64,000 bases of DNA. Source: Spirosoma spitsbergense DSM 19989. Lineage in GTDB: Bacteria > Bacteroidota > Bacteroidia > Cytophagales > Spirosomataceae. A program made the translations under genes and the position numbers. Below are positions 25,544 to 33,826 of the stretch, in pieces. The stretch's first letter is position 1. The number at the start of each line of letters is the position of its first letter. The stretch is taken from NCBI RefSeq assembly GCF_000374085.1, contig NZ_KB893388.1, positions 124,001 to 188,000 on the forward strand. The letters run 5' to 3'. Below the pieces are notes generated by a model, which saw only the letters and a program-made list of their open reading frames with translations, was not told the DNA's origin and did no database searches.

Positions 25544-26275
25544 ATGAAAATTCTCGAACTCGATCTTTACACCCCTGATCTGGAGGCCACCCGGCTTTTC
25601 TACGTCCAGCGTCTGGGCCTGTCCGTATTGGCTCGGTCAGCCGACAGTCTGACTGTACGAATTGGCTGGACACAACTAACCTTCCGGTCCGTCTGCCAGC
25701 CAGTAAATCCGTATCATATCGCCATCAACGTACCCCGTGGGTCGCTGGAGGTGATCATGCACTACTTCGATCTGGATTATCTGGATACGCAGCAACCCGG
25801 CAAAACCATTGCCGACTTCCCCGACTGGCGGGCCAGAGCCTGTTATTTTTATGATGGTACCGGCAACCTGCTGGAGTTTATTGCCCGCACAGACTTGCCA
25901 TTGGATAACCCCAACCTGACCATCAATGACCTGTTTCAGGGCGTTAGTGAGATTGGCCTGGCTACGGAAGATGTTGCCTGCACATCGGAACAGATCCAGG
26001 AGCGGTTTGCCGTTCCGCAATACGATAAATCGACGCCCATGCCTGATTTTAACGCTTTGGGCGATGATAATGGATTGTTTATTCTGTCGCGGGTGGGCCG
26101 TAAATGGTTATTTTCTGCCACCCCCGCTGGCTTAAACTACTGCCGCGTCCGGTTCCTGAACGGGCCGGACAGAAGTTCGCAGGAGCTTTATTTCTATGAA
26201 GTTAACCGGCTACCCATCGGCTGGAGTGTTCGGTCGGTGTCTGCTTCTGAATCTCGTTCATCCCTGGCCGTGTAA
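25544..26275 (+). CDS. VOC-superfamily (glyoxalase/dioxygenase-like) protein
   Basis: 243 aa. The first half is a typical VOC module: LELDLYTPDLEATRLFYVQR, then LGLSV at the start, YHIAINVPRGSLEVIM for the first metal-region His, and RACYFYDGTGNLLEFIART for the Glu ligand region. The second half (from about 130) repeats a weaker VOC-like pattern (GVSEIGLATEDVACTSEQIQ), so the protein may be a two-module fold in one chain. Activity could be dioxygenase, lyase or binding protein. It follows the methyltransferase gene on the same strand. Its stop codon overlaps the first half-site of promoter G. Confidence 0.8.
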   Translation: MKILELDLYTPDLEATRLFYVQRLGLSVLARSADSLTVRIGWTQLTFRSVCQPVNPYHIAINVPRGSLEVIMHYFDLDYLDTQQPGKTIADFPDWRARACYFYDGTGNLLEFIARTDLPLDNPNLTINDLFQGVSEIGLATEDVACTSEQIQERFAVPQYDKSTPMPDFNALGDDNGLFILSRVGRKWLFSATPAGLNYCRVRFLNGPDRSSQELYFYEVNRLPIGWSVRSVSASESRSSLAV

Positions 26276-26367
26276 CGGTTTAATCCCTCTTTTTTCCGGT
26301 TGAAACAGCCCCTTTGACTGTTGGTTGGTATGGTCAGCGGCCTTTGGTACCCCAACGGTCAACTTTG
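26275..26367 (+). promoter_or_regulatory. Direct-repeat promoter G (lipocalin-like gene)
   Basis: Decamers ACGGTTTAAT at 26275, CCGGTTGAAA at 26296 and a weaker ACTGTTGGTT at 26317, all at a 21-bp period. The octamer CAACTTTG starts at 26360, 43 bp after the third. The second decamer is identical to the third one of promoter A. Confidence 0.6.
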
Positions 26368-26413
26368 TCAGGCCAACCGGCAGTAATCCTTTCTCTAAAC
26401 AACACATATAACA

Positions 26414-26914
26414 ATGAACCATTTTCCATTACGCTCGCTCAATATCCTACTAATCGGCCTCCTGCTGCTTACAGCTGCCTGCCGGAACGATACCGATATT
26501 CGTACTACTGGCACCAGTGCCAACCCTGCCTTTGTGGGGCCCCGCTGGCAGATGACTGCTTTTGTGCTGAATCCTGCTATTGATTTCAATGGCGACGGTA
26601 CGCTGGAGTCCGATCTGTTTTCGTTCATGCCCGCCTGCGACCGGGATAACTCACTCGCGTTTAATGCAAACGGAACGATGGTTACCTCACGTGGGCAACT
26701 TCAGTGTTCCGATTCTGCCAGCAACAGCGACAGGATCAACACCTGGCAATACGATTCTGCCAGCCGCACCCTGACCATTACTGATTCCGGTAAGTCCACA
26801 GAGCCTGCGACCTGGACGGTGATCGAAGCTTCTGCCAGTGTCCTGATCATTGAAAAGACAGACCTGGAAAAGGGTAAACCAGTCAAAAATACGGTTCACT
26901 GGAAGGCCATCTGA
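26414..26914 (+). CDS. Lipocalin-like lipoprotein
   Basis: 166 aa. The signal peptide ends in the lipobox LLLLTAAC (Cys23). The mature part has the pattern of Bacteroidota lipocalin-like domains (PF13648): RWQMTAFVLNPAIDFNGDGT near the start, DNSLAFNANGTMVTSRGQ, then NTWQYDSASRTLTITD and VIEASASVLIIEKTD as late strands. Four Cys residues are present in total, including the acylated one. The protein probably sits on the outer membrane and binds a small or hydrophobic ligand. It is preceded by repeat promoter G. Confidence 0.75.
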   Translation: MNHFPLRSLNILLIGLLLLTAACRNDTDIRTTGTSANPAFVGPRWQMTAFVLNPAIDFNGDGTLESDLFSFMPACDRDNSLAFNANGTMVTSRGQLQCSDSASNSDRINTWQYDSASRTLTITDSGKSTEPATWTVIEASASVLIIEKTDLEKGKPVKNTVHWKAI

Positions 26915-27028
26915 TCAGAAAAATCACGTTTCAATCCATCTGTTCGTATTCGTTTCAGCTCCCCAGTGTATGAACAGTTCACGTTAAAAACGGCTCTCTC
27001 AATGGGGTCTGGGGCTTCCTCTTTTTTT

Positions 27029-28291
27029 ATGAAACCAACAACATACCTCTCGCTGAACCTGAGTGTTCAGCCCATCCTGATTCAAACCGGCCTCCGGTTA
27101 GTTTTCCTGATGATGGCCAGCCTGTTTCTGCTAACGGGCTGTAAAAAAGGAACCGGTGATGACGCCATCCAACCCGTTCCAACGGTGACAGATCCCATTC
27201 TGCTGAGTACGAACATCACGACCAAAACAACCCTGGTGGATCAGGTTGCCAACCCCGACCTGCCGGATTATATCGTGACCAAATCCATTGATGTGAACAG
27301 CGAACTGACTATCAACCCCGGCGTGGTGATCGCTTTTGAGCGCGACGTACGGATGAACGTTAATGATGGGGGCGGTATGCTCATCGCTAAAGGTACTGCC
27401 GGGCAACGGATTCGGTTTATAGGAGTGCAGAGAACGAAAGGCTACTGGGCGGGCATTACCCTCTATTCGGGCAGCAACGTCAACGCGCTGGAATATGTTG
27501 ATGTGCTTCATGCCGGGAGCCGTACGGCGTACAGCCTCACCAAAGCCGCTCTATTTTTATCGGGTAGCAGTAAAGCACAGATCGGGCTGAAAAACTGCCT
27601 GTTCTCGGAAAATGATGGCTACGGAATCTATGTGTACACCGGTGGCCTGTTGCGTGAGTTTGAGAAAAATGCCTTTACCAATAATACCGAAGCGGGCATC
27701 CTGCTCGACGCCGACAATGTAGCCAGATTAGATCCAGCCTCAACCTTCACGGGTGGCAACGGCCGTAATGTGGTAGAGGTGGCTCAGTCGGCTGTAACCG
27801 GCGGTAGCGAAATCGTATGGGCTGGCTTTGCCGACAAAACCCCATACCGGCTCAATGGCGTACTGGATATCAATGCGGGCTTTAGCCTGAAACCCGGCGT
27901 AACGGTAGAACTAAACCGGGATGCCATAATTCAGGTCAACACCACTGGCTATTTAAGTGCCAGAGGGACGGCAACGGAAAAGATAGTATTCACCAGTGCC
28001 AGTCATACGGCGGCCTACTGGCGCGGTATTATCTACTATTCGGCCGATAGTAAAAACGTGCTGGAAAATGCGGAAGTCAGCAATGCCGGCAGCATCCAGA
28101 TTGTCTCGAACAAGAAAGCCAATGTGGCCGTCTGGGGTACCCGGGCTTCCATCAGCATAAAAAATACCCATGTCAGTGGCAGTGGGGGGTACGGGGTTTT
28201 TGTAGGCTACGGAGCTTCGGCCAACACCGACATCAGTACCGCCAACACGTTTGAAGCCAACACGCAGACGAACGTACTGATTGACAAATAA
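27029..28291 (+). CDS. Right-handed beta-helix lipoprotein
   Basis: 420 aa from the ATG at 27029, taken because it gives a usable signal with the lipobox SLFLLTGC followed by KK; an ATG at 26966 is in frame but adds 21 unrelated residues. The mature part is a chain of parallel beta-helix coils with repeated short turns: VVIAFERDVRMNVNDGGGML, KCLFSENDGYGIYVY-like turns (actual NCLFSENDGYGIYVYTGG), and a second set (VTVELNRDAIIQVNTTGYLS, SISIKNTHVSGSGGYGVFVG). Such folds occur in pectate lyases and adhesins; no catalytic residues are evident. It may be cotranscribed with the lipocalin-like gene 114 bp upstream. Confidence 0.75.
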   Translation: MKPTTYLSLNLSVQPILIQTGLRLVFLMMASLFLLTGCKKGTGDDAIQPVPTVTDPILLSTNITTKTTLVDQVANPDLPDYIVTKSIDVNSELTINPGVVIAFERDVRMNVNDGGGMLIAKGTAGQRIRFIGVQRTKGYWAGITLYSGSNVNALEYVDVLHAGSRTAYSLTKAALFLSGSSKAQIGLKNCLFSENDGYGIYVYTGGLLREFEKNAFTNNTEAGILLDADNVARLDPASTFTGGNGRNVVEVAQSAVTGGSEIVWAGFADKTPYRLNGVLDINAGFSLKPGVTVELNRDAIIQVNTTGYLSARGTATEKIVFTSASHTAAYWRGIIYYSADSKNVLENAEVSNAGSIQIVSNKKANVAVWGTRASISIKNTHVSGSGGYGVFVGYGASANTDISTANTFEANTQTNVLIDK

Positions 28292-28313
28292 GGTCTGTCA
28301 TTGCCGGAATAAA

Positions 28314-28385
28314 CCGCTTCATCGGCGGTTTATTCCGTTTTATCGTACCGGGGATCGGGGAAGAGGCATAATTCATTAATTTTTG
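28314..28385 (+). promoter_or_regulatory. Direct-repeat promoter H (sensor kinase operon)
   Basis: Decamers CCGCTTCATC at 28314 and CCGTTTTATC at 28335 (21-bp period); octamer AATTTTTG at 28378, 43 bp after the second. The first decamer lies in a hairpin (aaaccgc/gcggttt around ttcatcg) that could terminate the beta-helix transcript. The kinase starts at 28412, so a kinase gene itself appears to belong to the regulon. Confidence 0.7.
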
Positions 28386-28411
28386 CAGCCCTTAGCCTTA
28401 TTTTTACCCAC

Positions 28412-29530
28412 ATGGTAGTGAGTACGCTGAACGATAAATGGTTACGGGTGGGCGGTATTACCGCGCTGATGCTGATGAGCCTGGTCATTGATGACTACTA
28501 TGAACGGCCACTGTCGACCGGCTTGATCGTTCGGGCACTGACTACGTTCGTTGCCATTGTGGTTACCTGGCACGTAATGCGGGCACTCATTTTTTACTTC
28601 CGACAGCAGTATCCGTCTAAACGACAGACGGTTAAACGATTACTGCTTACGTTTCTGGCGGGGAGTCTGTCCAGTACACTGATTTTCTGGCTGACGGGGG
28701 CGATACGGCATTTGCTTGCCTATGGTACGCTGGCCAATTATCATCCCGAAAATCATGGGGCCAGCATTACTATCAATAAACGGACAATTGCCCTCAACCT
28801 GTACGGCTTCGACTTTGTGCAGGCCGTTACCAATTTTATTTTCTTCCAGGCCATTTACGAAACCCTGTTTTTCATCCGCGATTCGTCGCTGAATCAGAAA
28901 CGGCTACGGCAGGCTGAACAGGAGCAGGAAAAGCTACGGACAGCTAACCTGCAAAGTCAGCTTGATGCCCTAAAACAGCAGGTAACCCCGCATTTTCTCT
29001 TCAATAGCCTGAATGTACTGGATTCCCTCATTGACGATGATCCCCGCCAGGCACGGGTGTTTCTGGAGCAACTCAGTACGGTATACCGGTATTTGCTCCG
29101 CGCCAATGATCAGCATCTGACCGATTTAGCCAGCGAGCTGGATTTCGTCCGGGCGTATTTTCATTTGCTCAAAACCCGATACGGAGCCGGTATCGGTCTG
29201 TGTATTACCGTTGACGCGGGGCTGCTGGACTGCCGGGTTCCTCCACTTACCCTACAGTTGCTGGTGGAGAATGCCGTAAAACACAATATAATACTACCTG
29301 AACAGCCCCTATCTGTAGCAATACGAACGGAGGGGCACCAGTTGATCGTTCAGAATAATTTGCAGCGCAGGCAGACATCTATACTCTCAAACAAGGTTGG
29401 ACTGGCCAATATTGCCACCAAATATCGCCTGCTTGGTCAGGGTGACATCCTGATCGGGGAAGAAAACGGGCAATTTGTGGTTAAACTGCCATTGCTGGCC
29501 GCAGAACCCCATTATAGCTCCGGACTATGA
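28412..29530 (+). CDS. LytS-type membrane sensor histidine kinase
   Basis: 372 aa. It begins with the LNDKWLRVGGI signature shared with the kinase at 9147 (LNDKWMRIVGV) and the broken kinase downstream (LNDTRLRLLGL). Four membrane helices (about 12-165), a coiled linker (QAEQEQEKLRTANLQSQLDA) and the His_kinase domain with VTPHFLFNSLNVLDSLIDDD; note Thr-Pro in place of the usual Asn-Pro before the phosphoacceptor His. N box LLVENAVKHNIIL and G box VGLANIATKYRLLG are intact. The stop overlaps the start of the next kinase frame by 4 bp (ATGA), so translation is probably coupled. It is under promoter H. Confidence 0.9.
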   Translation: MVVSTLNDKWLRVGGITALMLMSLVIDDYYERPLSTGLIVRALTTFVAIVVTWHVMRALIFYFRQQYPSKRQTVKRLLLTFLAGSLSSTLIFWLTGAIRHLLAYGTLANYHPENHGASITINKRTIALNLYGFDFVQAVTNFIFFQAIYETLFFIRDSSLNQKRLRQAEQEQEKLRTANLQSQLDALKQQVTPHFLFNSLNVLDSLIDDDPRQARVFLEQLSTVYRYLLRANDQHLTDLASELDFVRAYFHLLKTRYGAGIGLCITVDAGLLDCRVPPLTLQLLVENAVKHNIILPEQPLSVAIRTEGHQLIVQNNLQRRQTSILSNKVGLANIATKYRLLGQGDILIGEENGQFVVKLPLLAAEPHYSSGL

Positions 29531-30562
29531 CAGCCCTGAACGATACCCGTCTGCGTTTGCTGGGTCTGGTTTGTGGCTTTCTTTTTTCGACTCGACTGGT
29601 ATACCCGGTTACCGGTTGGCACATTACTCTTCAACGATGCTATCGCCCTGGTAGCAGGTATCTTTTGCTGGCAACTAGCCCGCTGGGTTGTGTTGCGGAT
29701 TCAGCAGCATTTTCCCGGCTTAGCCAACATCCGCCGACGGCTACTATGGCTGCTGGTGGCGCTGCCCATATTGGTCAATCTGGCCTGGGTGCTGCGGTTG
29801 TTGTCACGGTTCATGATCGACGGCCATTTTTTATACTTCGGCAGCACCGTCGAACTCAGCCGCACGATTGGTATTCAGCTTTTCTGCCATTTTATCTATT
29901 TCTCGATTTACGAAGGGTGGTATATTCTACAGCAGTGGCAGCGCGAAACGATAGAAACCAGCCTGTTAGAGAAAGTATCGCTGCAAAGTCAGCTTGTATC
30001 ACTACAGCACCAGGTAAATCCGCATTTTCTGTTCAACAGTCTTAATTCGCTCTCGTCGCTGATTGGCGAGAGCCCGGTGAAGGCCGACCTGTTTCTTGAT
30101 GAACTGACGGCGGTATTTCGGTATCTGTTACAGGCCAGCGAACGTAATTTTGTGTCTCCTGGCGAAGGAATCGACTTTATCCGCTCCTATTTTCACCTGC
30201 TGCAAACCCGTTACAGGTCCGGTCTGTAGCTCAATCTGATCATTGATACCCATCAAAACGACTTACTTATTCCGCCCCTGCAAACGCTGATTGAAAATGC
30301 GGTGCGTTATAACGTAATTCTCCCCGACCAGCCCCTTCATATCCACATTTATACTACCTCCGCCTGTCGGCTTTATATCACCAATACACGCCAGCGAAAA
30401 AGCGTCCGGGTTGATCGTGTTGGCCCCGGTTTAACGAACCTGGCGACCCGGTATCGGCTGCTCGGGGCGGGCGACCTGCTGATTGAAGAGCAAGCGGGCT
30501 GGTTCGTGGTAAGTCTGCCGCTGGTACAGGAAAATCAGCTTACTTCCCCATCCATTTCTTGA
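29527..30562 (+). pseudogene. LytS-type sensor kinase, broken by a frameshift and a stop codon
   Basis: The gene opens at ATG 29527 with MTALNDTRLRLLGL, the paralogue N-terminus, then shifts frame near a run of six T at about 29582-29587. The second frame (open from 29573) carries the membrane helices and the H box HQVNPHFLFNSLNSLSSLIG. A TAG at 30226-30228 interrupts it after YFHLLQTRYRSGL, and the same frame continues with the N box (TLIENAVRYN) and G box (GPGLTNLATRYRLLG) to 30562. Two independent lesions argue for real decay rather than one read error. The end overlaps the convergent LytTR regulator gene by about 20 bp. Confidence 0.75.
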
Positions 30563-31331
30563 AATCGGTGGCGCGTTCGCGGCTTACCAGCACCTCCTCG
30601 TCGGGGTTGGGCCTGAGGGTAAGTTTCAGCTTGTTATTGAAATACGGGTGAATCTGTTGCACTGAACCAATGTCGACGATAAACTGGCGGTTGGCCCGGA
30701 AAAATTGCGCAGGGTCGAGCATGGCATCCAGTTCATCAAGTGTGTAGTCAACCGAAAACTTCTGGTTCTTACGTGTACGGAACAGGCTGACTCCATCTTC
30801 GGAACAGAAATAAGCAATGTCAGTCACTTCGATAGGCACCCACTGCGCGAGGTGACGGACCAGAAACCGCCGTCGGTAATCGGTTGGGGCTATCTGCTGA
30901 CGAAGTTGCTGGACCAGCGCATCAATGGATACGGCCGGGGTCGTTTCGGGAGCGACTCCACTGCTGATTCGCCGGTGTTTTTCCAGACTGGCTTCCAGTT
31001 CCTGGCGCTTGATAGGCTTGAGCAGGTAGTCGATGCTATTTACCTTAAAGGCTCTCAGTGCATATTCATCATACGATGTAGTAAAGATGACGGGAGCCGT
31101 AACGCGGGTCTGCTCAAAAATTTCAAAACTCTGTCCATCAGCTAGTTCGATGTCCATCAGGATTAAATCAGGTGCCGATGATTGACCGGGCAGGTTATCT
31201 TCCAGCCACTTCACCGAGGCCCGAATGCTGGGTGTTGTCCCCACTATGGTGAGGGTAGGGTCCACATCCTGAAGCAGTTTAGTCAGTTTTCGGACCGCCA
31301 ATTCTTCATCTTCAATAATAAGTACATTCAT
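30540..31331 (-). CDS. LytTR-family response regulator
   Basis: 263 aa. Receiver domain: acidic E7/D8, phosphoacceptor D60 (LILMDIELADG), Thr in VIFTTSYDEYALRAF and K105 (YLLKPIKR). A linker of about 30 residues leads to the LytTR domain (about 160-263): VTDIAYFCSEDGVSLFRTRK, then FFRANRQFIVDIGSVQQIHP. The layout is that of LytR/AlgR/YpdB regulators paired with LytS-type kinases. It is convergent with the kinase pair at 28412-30562 and is the only receiver-containing LytTR protein close to the LytS-type kinases of the island. It is the best candidate for the regulator that reads the 21-bp direct repeats. Confidence 0.93.
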   Translation of the reverse strand: MNVLIIEDEELAVRKLTKLLQDVDPTLTIVGTTPSIRASVKWLEDNLPGQSSAPDLILMDIELADGQSFEIFEQTRVTAPVIFTTSYDEYALRAFKVNSIDYLLKPIKRQELEASLEKHRRISSGVAPETTPAVSIDALVQQLRQQIAPTDYRRRFLVRHLAQWVPIEVTDIAYFCSEDGVSLFRTRKNQKFSVDYTLDELDAMLDPAQFFRANRQFIVDIGSVQQIHPYFNNKLKLTLRPNPDEEVLVSRERATDFKKWMGK

Positions 31332-31453
31332 CGCACCCCGATTTTACGTTTTCTAAACAGCATAAAACTACTAATTTACTTGTGCGATTGCCCTATTCTT
31401 TGCCGATGGAGCTGGAAAATGCAGCCGTGAAACCGCACAACAGGCACTTGAAA

Positions 31454-31518
31454 CGTACCCACTGCTCTCACAAATCCGGCGTTTTTCCCAGTCTGGCTTT
31501 GTGAGAGCAGCGGGTACG
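31454..31518. repeat. Large imperfect palindrome upstream of coaX
   Basis: Arms 31454-31474 and 31498-31518 (21 bp each, starting CGTACCC and ending GGGTACG) pair with one mismatch around a 23-bp centre. A second palindrome (tacctgcc/ggcaggta, 31541-31558) follows. The spacer 31332-31653 holds nothing else recognised except a -7-like CAATTTTG at 31599-31606. The element may be a small non-coding repeat or the regulatory end of the divergent LytTR regulator gene. Confidence 0.7.
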
Positions 31519-31653
31519 ACAAACAGTCTGCCTGCTTCAATACCTGCCCAGGCAGGTACGAACAGCCGTTAAAAAACCTTAAATCAGCCGGAATGGGCCA
31601 ATTTTGTTTTCAACATGAGCGTTGCCCTTTCGTACTGCATTTGGAAATGCTAT

Positions 31654-32436
31654 ATGCCAACCGCTACGAATCTGGTTATCGACTGGGGAAATACACGCCT
31701 TAAAACCGGTTGGTTTGCCGGTACTGAATTAATTGAAACGGGGCAGTATACCGATCTTGACGCATTGGTAACTGCGCTTGCCAACCGGTCGGTTACACAG
31801 GTAATCGCTTCCTCAACGAGTCGGCCGGCCGAAGAAATTAAGGCACGGCTGGCAGGCATAAACGCCGGTCTTATCGTGTTCGATAGCCAGACACCCGTGC
31901 CCCTGCGTAAAGCGTACGATACACCCGGCACGCTCGGGGCCGACCGCCTGGCTGCGGCAGTGGGGGCTATAACGCTGTTTCCGGGGCAGGATTGCCTGAT
32001 TCTTGACGTCGGCACCTGCCTCACGGCCGATTTGGTCGACCGGGATGCGGTGTTTCAGGGCGGATTGATTTCGCCGGGGTTACGCATGCGGTTTAGGGCC
32101 ATGCACGAGCAAACGGCCCGGTTGCCATTAGTCGACACACCGGCTGACTGGTCCGGGCTGGATTGGCCGGGCCTGACCGCTAAAAATACGCAGGCTGCCC
32201 TGCAAAGTGGGGTGATGAATGGATTGGCTTTTGAACTGACCGGTATCGTGGAAAGCTACCGGCGGGAGCGGCCCGGTTTGGTGGTATTACTCTGTGGGGG
32301 TGATGCCTCCGCCTTTGAAAGTCGTCTTAAACCCCCGATATTTGTAGTGCCCGAATTAGTGCTCATGGGATTGAATCGAATTTTACGCTATAATGTTGAA
32401 ACTATACAAGCGAATACGCCTGACGTTAACACATAG
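31654..32436 (+). CDS. coaX: Type III pantothenate kinase
   Basis: 260 aa from the ATG at 31654; this start gives the standard N-terminus (MPTATNLVIDWGNTRLKTGW) and leaves room for a -7-like CAATTTTG at 31599, whereas the ATG at 31615 would not. The CoaX motifs are present: phosphate loop DWGNTRLK, the GADRLAA motif (TPGTLGADRLAAAVG) and ILDVGTCLTADLVD with the catalytic Asp region. The enzyme phosphorylates pantothenate, the first step of CoA synthesis, and is distinct from CoaA. The outer-membrane protein gene overlaps its 3' end by 44 bp, so the two are one transcript. Confidence 0.93.
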   Translation: MPTATNLVIDWGNTRLKTGWFAGTELIETGQYTDLDALVTALANRSVTQVIASSTSRPAEEIKARLAGINAGLIVFDSQTPVPLRKAYDTPGTLGADRLAAAVGAITLFPGQDCLILDVGTCLTADLVDRDAVFQGGLISPGLRMRFRAMHEQTARLPLVDTPADWSGLDWPGLTAKNTQAALQSGVMNGLAFELTGIVESYRRERPGLVVLLCGGDASAFESRLKPPIFVVPELVLMGLNRILRYNVETIQANTPDVNT

Positions 32437-33697
32437 TTTGCTGGCTGTAGCCGCTACATCGCCAATGGTATTGGCGCAGGGATTAGGCAATTCACCCTAT
32501 TCGGCACTGGGTGTTGGTGAACTATACAGCCCGGCCAACGTAACGAATATGGGTATGGGGGAGGTGGGTATCAGTAATGCCAGCCCATTCTACCTGAATC
32601 TGCAGAATCCGGCTCTGCTCGCTCGCCGAACCCGTTTTACGGTATTTGAAGTGGGCCTGCTTGGTCAATCGAAAGGGCTTAGCCAGAACATCGGTAATCA
32701 GTTGCAGAATCAGCGTAACGTGTCCGGTAACCTGGGGTATCTGGCACTGGCGTTTCCGGCCAATTCGCGCTGGAATATATCGATCAGCCTGCGTCCCTAT
32801 ACGTTCGTCAATTATAACACGCAGGAAATCTCTACCGTACCGGGAACAACGTACCCCACCCGATATGAATATACGGGTCGTGGCGGCTTGAATAAAGCAT
32901 CGATAGCTAACGGGGTTCGCATTACGAAAAATATCTATGCGGGTGTGGAAGCTTCTTTCCTGTTTGGCAACATTACGCACACCTCCAGTTCCAGAGTATT
33001 TACGGGGAGTGCCGAAGACGTACTTATCAATCGGCTGAATCGAACGAACTACAGCGATATTGTCTGGAAACTGGGCGCTGCCTGGCGGCCTAAACTGTCT
33101 GAGAAACTGACATTAAATGTAGGCGCTACGTACGACCCCCAGATGCGGGTTGGTGCGCAGCAAACGGATATTTATCAGCAAACCAACACGGCTCAGCAGG
33201 TGGTGGCGGCTCCCGACACCCTGCGGCTCAACTCCTCCGGGGCTACTACCCTGCCCCAGCAGATGCGTTTTGGCATAAGCCTGGAAAAAGGAAATTCATT
33301 TCTGGTTGGTGTCGATGTGGGATTACAGCAGTGGAGCCAGTATCGCACGCCCGATGGTAAATCAGGCAACCTGGTCGATGCCATGAATATTGCGGCCGGT
33401 GCCGAGTTTACCCCCAAGCCTACGTCGAACCGGTATCGCGACCTGATTACGTACCGGGCTGGTTTCCAGTATAATCAGATGCCTTATCTGGTGTCGGGTT
33501 TGAAAATAAATGACATAAACGGTAGCCTTGGATTCTCCCTGCCACTGGGTTCTTACCTGGTCAATCACATCAGTGTTTCGGTCGTGGCGGGTCAGCGGGG
33601 CGTGCTGACGGGCAACCAGATTCGGGAACGCTATGTACGGATAGGCATCGGCTTCTCGCTGAACGACTGGTGGTTCCGGAAACAGGTGGTTGATTAA
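32393..33697 (+). CDS. Outer-membrane beta-barrel protein
   Basis: 434 aa. The N-terminus is a signal peptide (THSLLAVAATSPMVLAQG). The mature part begins LGNSPYSALGVGELYSPANV, then NMGMGEVGISNASPFYLNLQ NP-type text typical of Bacteroidota FadL/PorV-like barrel proteins, and continues with amphipathic strands to a C-terminal aromatic (NDWWFRKQVVD). It overlaps the coaX 3' end by 44 bp, which implies translational coupling, and is followed by lptC after 15 bp. Proteins with this start are common next to coaX and lptC in Cytophagales; the transported substrate is unknown. Confidence 0.8.
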   Translation: MLKLYKRIRLTLTHSLLAVAATSPMVLAQGLGNSPYSALGVGELYSPANVTNMGMGEVGISNASPFYLNLQNPALLARRTRFTVFEVGLLGQSKGLSQNIGNQLQNQRNVSGNLGYLALAFPANSRWNISISLRPYTFVNYNTQEISTVPGTTYPTRYEYTGRGGLNKASIANGVRITKNIYAGVEASFLFGNITHTSSSRVFTGSAEDVLINRLNRTNYSDIVWKLGAAWRPKLSEKLTLNVGATYDPQMRVGAQQTDIYQQTNTAQQVVAAPDTLRLNSSGATTLPQQMRFGISLEKGNSFLVGVDVGLQQWSQYRTPDGKSGNLVDAMNIAAGAEFTPKPTSNRYRDLITYRAGFQYNQMPYLVSGLKINDINGSLGFSLPLGSYLVNHISVSVVAGQRGVLTGNQIRERYVRIGIGFSLNDWWFRKQVVD

Positions 33698-33710
33698 CTT
33701 TTCTACTGTA

Positions 33711-33826
33711 GAATGGATAATGTAAAATGGATAATGGCTAACAGACAGGCAGTGCTACTGGTAATTAGAAATCAGTACTTGCAGAAAATGGTCTATTATT
33801 CATTGTTCATTGTTCATTGTTCATTC
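33711..33826. repeat. Inverted tandem-unit repeat covering the lptC start
   Basis: The left arm (33711-33737) is made of near-copies of AATGGATAATG, and the right arm (33796-33826) of four near-copies of TTCATTG, its approximate complement. Together they can form a long imperfect hairpin. The right arm is read through as coding sequence and supplies the hydrophobic signal segment of LptC. Confidence 0.65.

Noticed and set aside
26928-26985. CGTTTCA-type repeats before the beta-helix gene (TTCA at 26930, 26954 and 26978)
   Set aside because: The period is 24 bp, not 21, and no TTTG octamer lies at the regulon distance. The gene may instead be read from promoter G.
33796-33826. Short tandem TTCATTG copies considered as a CRISPR-like array or LytTR site
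   Set aside because: Period is about 9 bp without spacers, so it is neither CRISPR nor the 21-bp regulon repeat.
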